Shown here in pieces: positions 18,944 to 27,489 of a stretch of 64,000 nucleotides of DNA. Within the stretch, counting starts at the first letter, position 1. The number at the start of each line of letters is the position of its first letter. The translations under genes were made by a program, and so were the position numbers. The notes under the pieces were generated by a model that saw only the letters and a program-made list of their open reading frames with translations, was not told the DNA's origin and made no database searches. This DNA comes from Candidatus Methylospira mobilis (GTDB lineage Bacteria; Pseudomonadota; Gammaproteobacteria; Methylococcales; Methylococcaceae): assembly GCF_009498235.1 (NCBI RefSeq), contig NZ_CP044205.1:2667389-2731388 (forward strand). Direction: 5' to 3'.

Positions 18944-19530
18944 ATGGCAACGCTGGAAAGGCGTTTTATAAACCATTTGAATAATTCCAGAAACCTGAGC
19001 CCCTTAAACATCTTGGCAGGTCGACTTGAAAAAGCTTATAATGTGGTGATAATTTTTCTATTGACGCTGACGGGAATTATCATCAGTTTTCTCTTCATTG
19101 CCATTTCCCTGGCACGGTCGGCAGCTGCTTGCCATTCATCGGTGGGTTCTTCATCACTAATTATGATCAGCCAAGGCAAACAGTAAGCAATACCTGTTTT
19201 TATACTCAAGCTTACGAGCCTCCTAACGATCCAAAGCCTTATTAACCGCCCAACCCAATGACAGGTCGCCGTCAGCTATAAGCGGTTCAGTTGGCCCAAG
19301 TTGATGAGCTTGCGGAATCGGTAAAGTCTCTGTCACATACCCTCCGGTTATAATGACGCCTACCTCGACAGAACAAGCTATAAACACCATCACGCCTTCT
19401 TTCGCCTACAAACTGCGACAACCCACCCGGCACTTAATTCACCCATAGGGTTTCCGGACATCGAACTTGATGTATCAAGAACCAACATACAAGCGCAACG
19501 CGGCGCTGGGCTTTCAACAATATCGCTCAT
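18944..19530 (-). pseudogene. Decayed von Willebrand factor A domain protein (YegL/TerY-like)
   Basis: The minus strand from the ATG at 19530 begins MSDIVESPAPRCACMLVLD followed by TSSSMSG, the MIDAS D-x-S-x-S motif of a VWA domain, but soon hits a stop. The protein continues in other frames: SVEVGVIITGGYVTETLP with ADGDLSLGWAVNKALD (around 19220-19370), then LIIISDEEPTDEWQAAADRA (about 19100-19180), an in-frame TAA, and PAKMFKGLRFLELFKWF (about 18950-19030). Pieces are in the right order over about 590 bp, against about 210-220 codons for a full gene. At least three lesions are present, so the product is lost. VWA proteins of this type usually accompany Ser/Thr kinase-phosphatase or tellurite-resistance gene sets; none remains here. 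Confidence 0.8.
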
Positions 19531-19915
19531 GACAAGTCCTCACTAAAAAGTCGATTTATTGTAAATCCAGCCGGCTTTATTGAACTAATGTCAGTAGCCG
19601 TATGGTCTCCTCCGCCAAAGGTCGCGTTGTAAAAAAGGCTGCAACCAAGGTAGACGAGACCGGCGGAGGAATTGACTGTCACGCCACAAACTTTTGCACA
19701 TTGCGCCCGGCTGGTACCCAAGCCGGACATTGCTCGTAAATCAACAGCAAAAAAACACTAACTGATGCCAAACCAGCAGCGCGCGCTTTCCATGCCCGTA
19801 ATTGCAAGGAAAAGTCAAAAAGCGCCGTTTCCTTTTTCCGGTACGTTTTTTGTGTGTTCATTCATAAAGAATGACTTATCCGGATATTAACGATCATAAA
19901 ATTACAGGAACCAGC

Positions 19916-21014
19916 ATGAGCACTCGCAAACTCAGACGCGGCGCCTTCATACCCGGCGCTGGTCAGGACGTAGCCGCCTGGCGTCACACCGCGCACAGGC
20001 ATATGGCGCGCTCAATCTCGAACACTATAAACGCATCGTACAAACCGCCGAGCGCGGCAAGTTCGACGCGATGTTTCTCGCGGATAACCTGGCCGCCAAT
20101 TTCGACGTCAACCTGTCTATTGGACGCGGAGAAAAGAGCGCGGGCTTTGAACCGGTCACCCTGTTTTTGTCGCTGTCGATGATTACCTCACGAATAAGAT
20201 TTATTGCTAATGCATCAACGACCTACGAAGATCCCTATCAATTGGCCCGTAAATTCGCCTCACTCGACTACCTGAGCAACGGACGCGCCGGATGGAACGT
20301 GGTGACATTCGTCGACATCGTCAAGGCGCTCTGGGACAACTGGGAAGACGATGCACTGATCCGGGATAAAGTCGGCAGGCATATTTATCGACCCGAACAA
20401 GGTCCATGCGCCCAATCACAAAGGCAAATACTTCCAGGTTCAGGACCGTTGAATATTGCGCGTCCGCCGCAAGGCTACCCGGTAATCGTCCACGCGGGCC
20501 AATCCGAGCCGGGCAAGGAGCTGGCGGCGAGAATAGCGGAAGTCATATTTACCGCGCAGCAGTCGCTCGCCGATGCGCAGGCATTCTATGCAGGCATTCT
20601 ATAAAGATGTGAAAAACCGCCTCGCCCAATCCGGAAGAACGTTCGATCAGCTTAAAATCATGCCGGGGTACCCCCTTTCGCGGGAAAACCGAGGCTGAAG
20701 CGAAAGCCAAATATGAATAGTTACAGGAGTTAATTCATCCGGAAGCCGGACGGGCGCGGACACTGGAGCATAGTCGGCTCGGTCGTACAAATCGTCGATC
20801 GGTTGCAGGAATGGTTCGAAAACGATGCGGCTGACGGCTTCAATGTACTGCCTGCCTGCCCGGCAGTCTGGACGACTTCGTCGACCTGGTCATCCCGGAG
20901 TTGCAACGGCGAGGGCTTTTCTGCACAGAGTACGAAGGCGGCACGATACGCGAAAATCTGGGATTGGCGCGCCCGCAAAACCAGTTCGCGCCCGGTAGGC
21001 AAAACGGGGCATAA
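19916..21014 (+). pseudogene. Decayed flavin-dependent monooxygenase (NtaA/SnaA/DszA-like)
   Basis: The ATG at 19916 with AGGAA upstream opens a luciferase-like FMN-dependent monooxygenase that changes frame repeatedly. The start reads MSTRKLRRGAFIPGAGQD. Another frame carries FDAMFLADNLAANFDVN and then ASTTYEDPYQLARKFASLDY with LSNGRAGWNVVT. A third contributes GPLNIARPPQGYPVIVHAGQS. The end ([29 protein letters not shown]) stops at 21014. Segments between these are missing: 1.1 kb remains of an expected 1.35 kb. Such enzymes oxidise nitrilotriacetate, sulfones or similar small compounds with a separate flavin reductase; the gene here is not functional. Confidence 0.85.
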
Positions 21015-21236
21015 CAACCATCAAAAACGGGAGAGAGCGGCAAATCCCACAGAGATAACGCCTCCCCTCATTGGAGATTATCTTACATTAATCGACAAAT
21101 CAGGCGCTCTCGCTGTAAACCCGCCCCTGATACCCCGCCAAAAACCACAGAAATAGAATGGCATTATTATTGCAGACTAGCGAGAATCCGGTGCTGAATA
21201 CTTAGCCGGTAACCAACTTTTGGATTTAAGAGCATC

Positions 21237-21371
21237 ATGTCGGATAAACGAAAAACTCGATACTTCATACGTGTGGCGGCTACGCTGTTAATTGCGCTGC
21301 TTTCGGTTTCCAGCCTGTCCGCTTGCTCCAGCTCCCAGGCAGGCAACGATTACGATCCAACCAAGATATAA
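21237..21371 (+). CDS. Small lipoprotein (44 residues)
   Basis: A short frame with an N-terminal basic stretch (MSDKRKTRYFIR), a hydrophobic core (VAATLLIALLSVSSL) and a lipobox LSAC followed by a 15-residue polar tail. AAGAG lies a few bases before the ATG. It resembles the tiny entericidin-like lipoproteins of gammaproteobacteria in architecture only. No partner gene is adjacent. Confidence 0.5.
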   Translation: MSDKRKTRYFIRVAATLLIALLSVSSLSACSSSQAGNDYDPTKI

Positions 21372-21500
21372 TCCGGTTATCGCCGCTTGGGGTTTTGTAG
21401 AAATCAGTTTCCCGAGAAGAGATGAAGCGGCTGAACTTTTTTGGCGGATGCGCCGGCGCTCATTCACCCTAGCCGTCGTCGCTCGTCTGTCAAAGCGACA

Positions 21501-21526
21501 GGGTGGGTAAGCGTAACGCACCCACC
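21501..21526. repeat. Palindromic intergenic repeat
   Basis: GGGTGGGT and ACCCACC flank a GCGTAACGC core, forming a compact palindrome of a type scattered in many bacterial genomes. A degenerate relative (CTGGGCAAGCG...CGCCCA) lies just after the Nudix gene at about 22104-22127. Confidence 0.5.
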
Positions 21527-21634
21527 GGCTCAACATCTCGATGTCAGAACAGGCTTCGGCTTCCATGCTTCGTAGCAGGTAAAGGACTGCTCTTTCTGTC
21601 GAAATCCTCACATAGAACATCTCAAACGTAAAAA

Positions 21635-22099
21635 ATGAACGCTGAAAGCTATTTAATGGGCGTCCGCCGTAAATTCGGGCAAGGTTTGTTATTAAACCCC
21701 AGTGTAGCTGCAGTCGTTCTGGACGAAAGTAAACGGCTTTTGCTCCAGGAAAAATTCAACGAAGCCTGGAGTCTTCCGGCCGGCGCGATTGAATCGGGCG
21801 AATCTCCTCGGGAAGCCGTCATCCGGGAAGTTTGGGAAGACACCGGATACAACGTAACGGTAAAAAGCATTATCGATGTTTTCGGCGGAAGAGAATTTCG
21901 ATATACCTATCCGAATGGCGATCGGATTGAGTATGCCGTAACCCTTTTCCATTGCGAAATTACCAGCGGAGATAGCCCTTTTATCGATACGGAGACGAAA
22001 TCCATCCGTTATTTCTCTGAAAACGAGATGCCGGCGCTTGCGCTGCCCTACCCCATTGCAGCACTATTCCTCAAAGATTCATATTCCACTCCCCCGTAG
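21635..22099 (+). CDS. Nudix hydrolase
   Basis: 154 residues with the Nudix box GAIESGESPREAVIREVWEDTG in two parts, GAIESGE and REAVIREVWEDTG. The usual REUxEExGU core is present with the last Glu replaced by Asp (WEDTG), a conservative metal-ligand change. The domain occupies about residues 20-145, with AVVLDESKRLLLQE as the first strand. It hydrolyses a nucleoside diphosphate linked to another moiety; the substrate cannot be told. No strong ribosome site is seen before the ATG. It stands between decayed genes and the POT transporter. Confidence 0.88.
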   Translation: MNAESYLMGVRRKFGQGLLLNPSVAAVVLDESKRLLLQEKFNEAWSLPAGAIESGESPREAVIREVWEDTGYNVTVKSIIDVFGGREFRYTYPNGDRIEYAVTLFHCEITSGDSPFIDTETKSIRYFSENEMPALALPYPIAALFLKDSYSTPP

Positions 22100-22362
22100 C
22101 ATTCTGGGCAAGCGAAACGCGCCCAAAACAGCGCTCACGGACTAGAATACTTGGTTTCAGTAGCCTCGCAATCGTAAAATAGACATTTACTCAACAACTT
22201 TTTTGTGCTTTCGGGACTCGCATCATAGGTGCATCGCAAGCCTGTCTGTCGGTCGAAACCGATTAATATGATACTCCATGCCATCCAGCGTGATGCGGCG
22301 GAACATGCTGCAAACAAGAACGGCAATCGAACAGTTACTTTTCCAATTGGCAAAATAATCTC

Positions 22363-23694
22363 ATGAGCGCATACCGCATAGCTCCAACGCCCTCGTCGAC
22401 GCTACCGGCAGGCATCCCTTTCATAGTCGGCAATGAGCTGGCTGAACGCTTCAGTTATTACGGCATGCGCGCAATTCTGGTGGTTTTCATGACCCGCTAC
22501 CTGGTCGACGCAAGCGGGACCCCTGCCCCAATGTCCGACAGTGAAGCCAAGGGTTATTTCCACCTGTTCGTGTCCATCACCTATCTCACGCCGTTCCTGG
22601 GCGCACTGCTGGCCGACGGTTTACTCGGTAAATACCGCACCATCATTGCCTTGTCGCTGGTTTATTGCCTCGGACATTTCGCATTATCGCTGGATAGCAC
22701 GCGCATGGGACTGCTGCTCGGTCAATCGTTGATAGCGCTCGGCGCCGGCGGCATCAAGCCCTGCGTTTCCGCTCATGTCGGCGATCAGTTCGGAAGCTCC
22801 AACCAGTATTTACTAAGCAAGGTTTATAGCTGGTTCTATCTGGCCATCAACCTGGGCGCGTTCGTATCCATGCTGCTCATCCCATGGCTGCTCGAACATC
22901 ACGGTCCGGCCGCGGCATTCGCGGCGCCTGGCCTGCTGATGCTGCTGGCGACTATCATTTTCTGGTCGGGACGCTATCGCTTCGTGCATATCCCGCCCGC
23001 AGGCGCGCGCTTCGTCAAGGATGCCTTGAGCGGAGAAGGTCTGCGTTGCCTGGGGCGTTTAACCGGCATTTATCTGTTCATCACCATGTTTTGGGCGCTG
23101 TTCGATCAGACAGGGTCGTCCTGGGTATTACAATCGCAGCAAATGGATCGCGTGCTGTTCGGCTACGAAATCCTGCCGTCCCAGATACAGGCCGCCAATC
23201 CGCTGCTGATTGTTATACTGACGCCGCTGTTTTACCGGGTGCTGTATCCGGCCATGGCGCGCATCGTCGCGCCGACCGCACTGAACAAAATTGCCGCGGG
23301 ACTGTTCATGACGGTTGCGGCTTTTGCGCTGTCGGCCTGGATACAAACGCAAATCGACACCGGAATCAAACCGAACATCATCTGGCAGCTACTGGCTTAT
23401 CTGCTCCTTACTTCCGCCGAAGTCATGGTATCGATCACCTGCCTGGAGTTTTCCTATACCCAGGCGCCGCTGACCATGAAGTCGTTTGTGATGGCGCTCT
23501 ACATGGCGGCGGTCGCGCTGGGCAACCTGTTCACCAGTATGGTGAATTTCTGGATTGAACACGCCACAGTCGGCTGGCTGAACGGCGCGGGATATTTCTG
23601 GTTTTTCACCGGGTTGATGCTGCTGACCGCGCTGGGTTTTTTCGGCTATAGCCGCGTTTATCGCGAGCGCGCGTACATGCAGCAGGAGCAGTGA
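22363..23694 (+). CDS. Proton-dependent oligopeptide transporter (POT/PTR family)
   Basis: A 443-residue inner-membrane protein. The proton-coupling signature is near the N-terminus as NELAERFSYYGMRAILVVF (E-x-x-E-R-F-x-Y-Y-G). The second POT signature region GALLADGLLGKYRTI follows, and then GAGGIKPCVSAHVGDQF. About 12 hydrophobic segments are visible. It is somewhat shorter than Escherichia coli DtpA (500), mainly through a compact middle. It imports di- and tripeptides with protons. There is no clear operon partner. Confidence 0.9.
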   Translation: MSAYRIAPTPSSTLPAGIPFIVGNELAERFSYYGMRAILVVFMTRYLVDASGTPAPMSDSEAKGYFHLFVSITYLTPFLGALLADGLLGKYRTIIALSLVYCLGHFALSLDSTRMGLLLGQSLIALGAGGIKPCVSAHVGDQFGSSNQYLLSKVYSWFYLAINLGAFVSMLLIPWLLEHHGPAAAFAAPGLLMLLATIIFWSGRYRFVHIPPAGARFVKDALSGEGLRCLGRLTGIYLFITMFWALFDQTGSSWVLQSQQMDRVLFGYEILPSQIQAANPLLIVILTPLFYRVLYPAMARIVAPTALNKIAAGLFMTVAAFALSAWIQTQIDTGIKPNIIWQLLAYLLLTSAEVMVSITCLEFSYTQAPLTMKSFVMALYMAAVALGNLFTSMVNFWIEHATVGWLNGAGYFWFFTGLMLLTALGFFGYSRVYRERAYMQQEQ

Positions 23695-23869
23695 TCAGGC
23701 TATCGTATATTCCCGGCAACCCGCTCAAGCTGGCGCGCCAACTGCAACCGGCCAGCAAGCCATGCCGTTCCACAAGCAATGTTTTAACTTGGCAACAGAA
23801 AACCTGTATATAAGCGTGGCGCGGACTCTGCTGCGCATCAGTAAACAATAAAACACTTGGGACTCCACA

Positions 23870-24432
23870 GTGAAATTCAACATGCTCCGGTTCACCATCG
23901 CATTCTGTTTTTTTGCATTAATTTTTGTAATGGCCGCGTCAGCCGCAACGCTGCTGAACGACACAAAATTTCCTGCGGAAATCCGTATCGGCTATCAAAA
24001 ATCCGGCACACTGTTTCTGCTGAAGCATGCGGGAGCATTGGAAAAACGTCTTGCTCCGCTCAGAGTCGTCGTGAAGTGGTCGGAGTTTCAGTTCGGCCCG
24101 CCGATGCTGGAAGCGCTGAATGCCGGAAAACTGGACTACGCGACTACCGGCGAAACGCCGCCGGTTTTTGCTCAAGCCGCCAGACATTCCACGCTGGTTT
24201 ATGTGGGCCAGGAACGGCCGTCACCGCGTAGCGAAGCCATCCTGTTACCCGAGCACTCGGGGATTTCCGCACCAGTCGAGTTAAAAGGCAGGAAAGTTGC
24301 GATAGCGAAAGGCTCGAATGCCCATTATCTGTTGATCAGCGCCCTTGCCAAAGCGGGACTGGGCGTCAAGAATATTCAACCGGTTTATCTGAACCCTTCC
24401 GACGCCCGCGCCGCCTTTGTAATGGTCAACAA
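23870..24432 (+). pseudogene. Sulfonate-type ABC transporter substrate-binding protein, truncated by IS
   Basis: A GTG at 23870 (or the ATG at 23882) opens a signal peptide (LRFTIAFCFFALIFVMAASAA) and then the N-terminal lobe of an SsuA-like binding protein: EIRIGYQKSGTLFLLK, WSEFQFGPPMLEALNAGKLD and GETPPVFAQAA. The match stops after LNPSDARAAF at about 24415, where the end of an IS3-family element begins; the frame then reads about 50 codons of IS sequence to 24583. About 180 of some 310 residues survive, and the second half is not found on the far side of the IS cluster. Taurine or alkanesulfonate uptake is the usual role; this copy is broken. Confidence 0.85.
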
Positions 24433-24433
24433 A

Positions 24434-25054
24434 AACCGGACACCTGTGTTCAGGCAGCGTTTCTATAAAATTCCCGCTCGAATTCGAGCGGGGACTGATA
24501 GCCCAATGTTGAGTGTGGTCGGAGGCCATTATAAAAAGCCAAATAATCGATCACACTCAGTTTTGCCACCGCTTGGGTCTTGAATTTTTCGTAGTTGAGC
24601 TGCTCATGCTTCAAGCTGCGAAAAAAGCGTTCCGTCGGCGCGTTGTCCCAGCAATTCCCTTTGCGGCTCATACTCTGTTCCCTCTTCATCACTTCTAAAT
24701 GCCGGCGATATTTCCGGCTCGCATACTGGCTGCCACGATCTGAGTGATGCAACAGACCGGGTGGCGGCTTACGGCGCCAGAAGGCCATTTGCAAGGCCTT
24801 GACGAGTGAGGTCCGCATATGATCATCAATCGCCCAGCCCACGACCTGACGGGAAAACAGATCGATCACCACCGCGACATAAAGCCAGCCTTGCAGGGTC
24901 CACACGCAGGTAATATCTGTCGTCCATACTCGATTGGGCTTGGCAACCTGGAATTGCCGATCCAACCGGTTGGGTGAGAGCCTCGTTATGGTTACTATCG
25001 GTGGTGACCTTGACTCGCCTGGGATAGCGAACCTTCAACTTTAAATCTCGCATG
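24434..25054 (-). mobile_element. IS3-family element, truncated, inserted in the ssuA-like gene
   Basis: The element end is recognisable at about 24430-24445, where AAAACCGGACACC (the reverse of the GGTGTCCGGTTTT tip) lies between the ssuA-like frame and the transposase stop. The element carries only the later part of orfB; orfA, the first part of orfB and the other tip are missing. Its right side is cut by IS110-type sequence at about 25055. Confidence 0.75.
24450..25054 (-). pseudogene. IS3-family transposase OrfB, truncated and frameshifted
   Basis: The minus strand encodes MRDLKLKVRYPRRVKVTT and DSNHNEALTQP in one frame, then a shift at about 24967, and continues NRLDRQFQVAKPNRVWTTDI in the next frame to the end (SPLEFEREFYRNAA). 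The DDE catalytic residues are all in the second part: D in TTDIT, D in HHSDRGSQYAS, E in APTERFFRSL. The N-terminal third and the helix-turn-helix OrfA are gone, so it cannot move itself. Confidence 0.88.
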
Positions 25055-25741
25055 ATGCTCGGTTTGCACCGGGCACGCCAGGGTTTCGTCAAGGCGCGAA
25101 CGGCACAGGCCAATCAGATTCGAGGACTATTGGCCGAATACGGAATTGTTATACCCAAGGGTATTGGCTATATCGCCAGACGACTGCCGGAAATTCTGGA
25201 AGACGGCGATAATGAATTGCCGGATGCCTTTCGTCAGCTGATAGAGCGCTTGGGAACGCATCTCAAGGAGCTTGACCGGCAAGTTGATGAACTGGATGCC
25301 CAGATACAGGTGTGGCACAGAGGGAATGATGCCAGCAAGAAATTGGAGAAAATCCCCGGCATAGACCCGATCACAGCGAGCGCCTTGGTGGCCTCGATTG
25401 GCGACGCCAAAAACTTCGAGAATGGCCGACAACTGGCGGCGTGGCTGGGTCTTGTTCCTCGTCAAAATTCCAGCGGAGGAAAATAAACCCTGCGTGGCAT
25501 CAGCAAGCGTGGCGACACCTACCTCCGAACGTTGTTGATCCACGGCGCGCGCGCCGTGATAAGGGTCTCGGAGCACAGGCTTGAGCAAGCCAATGGCTGG
25601 CTCACTCGGATAGTGGACAGGCGAAACAAGAATATCGCAACGGTGGCGCTGGCCAACAAGAATGCCCGCATTGTTTGGGCGCTGCTGGCACACGAAAGCG
25701 AATTTCAGCCAGATTACTCCGTGGCGGCAGTCGCTGTGTAA
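25055..25741 (+). pseudogene. IS110-family transposase, 5'-truncated with nonsense codon
   Basis: The frame begins inside the protein at MLGLHRARQGFVKARTAQAN and runs through the C-terminal transposase_20 domain (KLEKIPGIDPITASALVASI; LAAWLGLVPRQNSSGGK). A TAA at 25484-25486 stands where a coding residue is expected. The same frame then continues TLRGISKRGDTYLRTLLIHG to 25741. The N-terminal RuvC-like DEDD domain is absent. Two independent lesions mark it as dead. Confidence 0.88.
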
Positions 25742-26030
25742 TAGAACGGATTGATTTTAGATAAATTAAGCTTAAAGAAGAGGGTTAACTCCACCGATTG
25801 CACAGGCAATCATTGTTATGATGGCAAGACAGGTCAGACCGTGACCGAATAAACCTGAATGAGACAAGGCACGTTTGAGTGCGCCATTTTGTTGAGGATT
25901 CGGTCAGCGCATTCCATCAGGGACAGAGGCGACGGCCTCGATTAAGTCCGAATATATGGCAGCAATCTTTATCTGAAACCACCTTCATCAAATGAACGCT
26001 TGGCAAAACCGGGGCGACCATATATGTCTC
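25055..26030 (+). mobile_element. IS110-family (IS1111-like) element remnant
   Basis: The transposase tail is followed by about 290 bp of non-coding sequence up to about 26030, matching the long 3' non-coding end typical of this family. The 5' end and N-terminal transposase region are missing at the junction with the IS3 remnant. The right boundary is approximate. IS110 elements lack conventional terminal repeats, so the edge cannot be set from sequence alone. Confidence 0.65.
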
Positions 26031-26113
26031 ATGTTGGGGTATGAAATAGGCGTGGCTTGCAGCGCTCTTTGTACATCTGAACATGAGAAAAAATGAACGG
26101 CCGGGTGTATGGT

Positions 26114-26443
26114 TTATTCAAACACCCGGCTACTAACACTAAGTTCTTTTGTAGTGCGTTGTGATTTATACACATGAAGTGCATGCTTCAACGCGTCGAC
26201 TAATGCTTCGTGTTCGTCGTCACCACAAAATATAATCTCAATCGATCCTAATTCGACTGGAGGTGCGCCGTTAACTCTGATCTTTATGTGTGGCGAGCCG
26301 TGATTTGTTAGCCCAAAGATCGTACGGCTATGATCTACGCTATCGCGTTGTCCGCCATCAGGGTAATTGGTACCTGCATGCACGCTTATGTGGCTGTAGT
26401 TACCAAATGTTTCTTCAGAAATTGGGATGCTTATAGTAGCCAT
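26114..26443 (-). CDS. Hypothetical protein
   Basis: 109 residues, soluble, opening MATISIPISEETFGNYSHIS and ending VYKSQRTTKELSVSSRVFE. CGGAGGT precedes the ATG at good spacing, which supports translation. The middle has an IKIRVNGAPPVELGSIEIIF beta pattern. No family is recognised. It sits in the mobile-element zone between an IS110 remnant and a resolvase stump, so it may be cargo of a lost element. Confidence 0.6.
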   Translation of the reverse strand: MATISIPISEETFGNYSHISVHAGTNYPDGGQRDSVDHSRTIFGLTNHGSPHIKIRVNGAPPVELGSIEIIFCGDDEHEALVDALKHALHVYKSQRTTKELSVSSRVFE

Positions 26444-26520
26444 AGTAACCTCCGGTTGGGATAGTAGAAATTATCTTACTTGTGCAATTAGCTTCCTTCT
26501 GTTTATCGTATTCCAAGAGT

Positions 26521-26715
26521 TCATTCTGCGCGCAGGCTATTGTACAGCATAGCGCGGCAGACATTGAGAAGCTTGGCGACTGTTGCCTGGCTTTCTCTTC
26601 GATCGAGCAATTCTCGTGCGTGTTTGCGCTGGTCTTCTGAAAAAGAAGGTTTGCGCCCCAACTTCGCGCCGCGTTGCTTTGCAGCTTTCAATCCGGCCTG
26701 CGTGCGGATGAAAGC
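26521..26715 (-). pseudogene. Serine recombinase (resolvase/invertase) C-terminal stump
   Basis: The minus frame ending at 26521 encodes RTQAGLKAAKQRGAKLGRKP and then EDQRKHARELLDRRESQATV with AKLLNVCRAMLYNSLRAE: the linker helix and DNA-binding helix-turn-helix of a Tn3-type resolvase or invertase. The catalytic N-terminal domain with the active Ser is missing. Upstream of about 26715 the sequence belongs to mazG on the other strand, so the two truncated genes meet head to head. Confidence 0.8.
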
Positions 26716-26729
26716 AGCTATCATCGACC

Positions 26730-27320
26730 AGCTATTGACCGAAGAACGCGCGCTGTTCGATTTCGAGCGCATCGCCGAGGCCGTTGCCGACATGCGGGTG
26801 CGCCGCCACCCGCATGTTTTCGGCGAAGCCGTAGCGAGAACGAAGTTGCGGTAAAACGCAATTGGGAGCGGATCAAACAGGAAGAGCACAGCGAAAAGCA
26901 CGGTGAAACGGAAGCAGCGCCAGCGTGCTCGACGGCGTAACCAAGACGCTACCGGCGCTGATACGCGCGGAAAAGCTGCAAAACCGCGCCGCCCGCCACA
27001 GTTTCGACTGGCCCGACGTCGAGCCGGTTTTTTCGAAAGTGGAAGAAGAGCTGGCCGAAGTACGCGAAACCTGCCGATCTGGAGACCGGGAGCATATACG
27101 GGAGGAAATCGGCGATTTACTGTTCGTAGCAGTCAACCTGGCTCGTCATTTGGACGTAGAACCGGGATCCGCGTTGCGCGCCGCCAACGACAAATTTTCC
27201 CGGCGCTTTCGCTGCATTGAGCAGTGTCTGGCCAGGCAGGAACGTAGTTTGTCGAATGCGACGCTGCTTGAGCTGGATGCATTATGGGATGCGGCTAAAC
27301 GGGTACTCTCTAAAACCTGA
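26730..27320 (+). pseudogene. mazG: Nucleoside triphosphate pyrophosphohydrolase MazG, 5'-truncated and frameshifted
   Basis: Sequence from about 26730 reads as the middle of MazG (ALFDFERIAEAVADMRVRRH, then PHVFGEA), shifts frame to RNWERIKQEEHSEKHGE, and shifts again to VLDGVTKTLPALIRAEKLQN with the second catalytic domain: EEELAEVRE and EEIGDLLFVAVNLARHL (the E-x-x-E...E-x-x-D metal ligands). The first domain of about 110 residues is absent, replaced by the resolvase stump. A GTG at 26925 could still give a 131-residue C-terminal domain, which in other MazG proteins carries the main hydrolase activity, so residual function cannot be excluded. Confidence 0.85.
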
Positions 27321-27389
27321 CCCAACGGCAAAGAATGGTCTGATTATCAAGACTCTTCAGCCAATTCGTATCGCATGGTCGCAGTCGTC

Positions 27390-27445
27390 ATTCCGGCAGG
27401 GATTGCCGTCCATGGCTCCGGATACCCGCTTCCCGGTGGGTATGA
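27390..27445. repeat. Imperfect intergenic repeat (GGATACC-type)
   Basis: A stretch with ATTCCGGCAGGGATTGCCG and GGATACCCGC...GGTGGGTATGAC, similar in content to the intergenic repeats near 49400 and 61440 (GGATACCGGCA...TATGACGG). It lies between mazG and the convergent dinG and is probably a scattered genomic repeat. Confidence 0.4.
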
Positions 27446-27489
27446 CAAGCGTGTTGGTTCGGCTGAAGGATCTTGCTTCCCTGGGACAG

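Noticed and set aside
18944-19186. Plus-strand 80-codon frame with a hydrophobic segment
   Set aside because: The minus strand carries clear VWA-domain blocks over the same bases, so this is an antisense shadow of the relic.
22884-23558. Plus-strand 224-codon frame
   Set aside because: Out-of-frame shadow inside the POT transporter gene.
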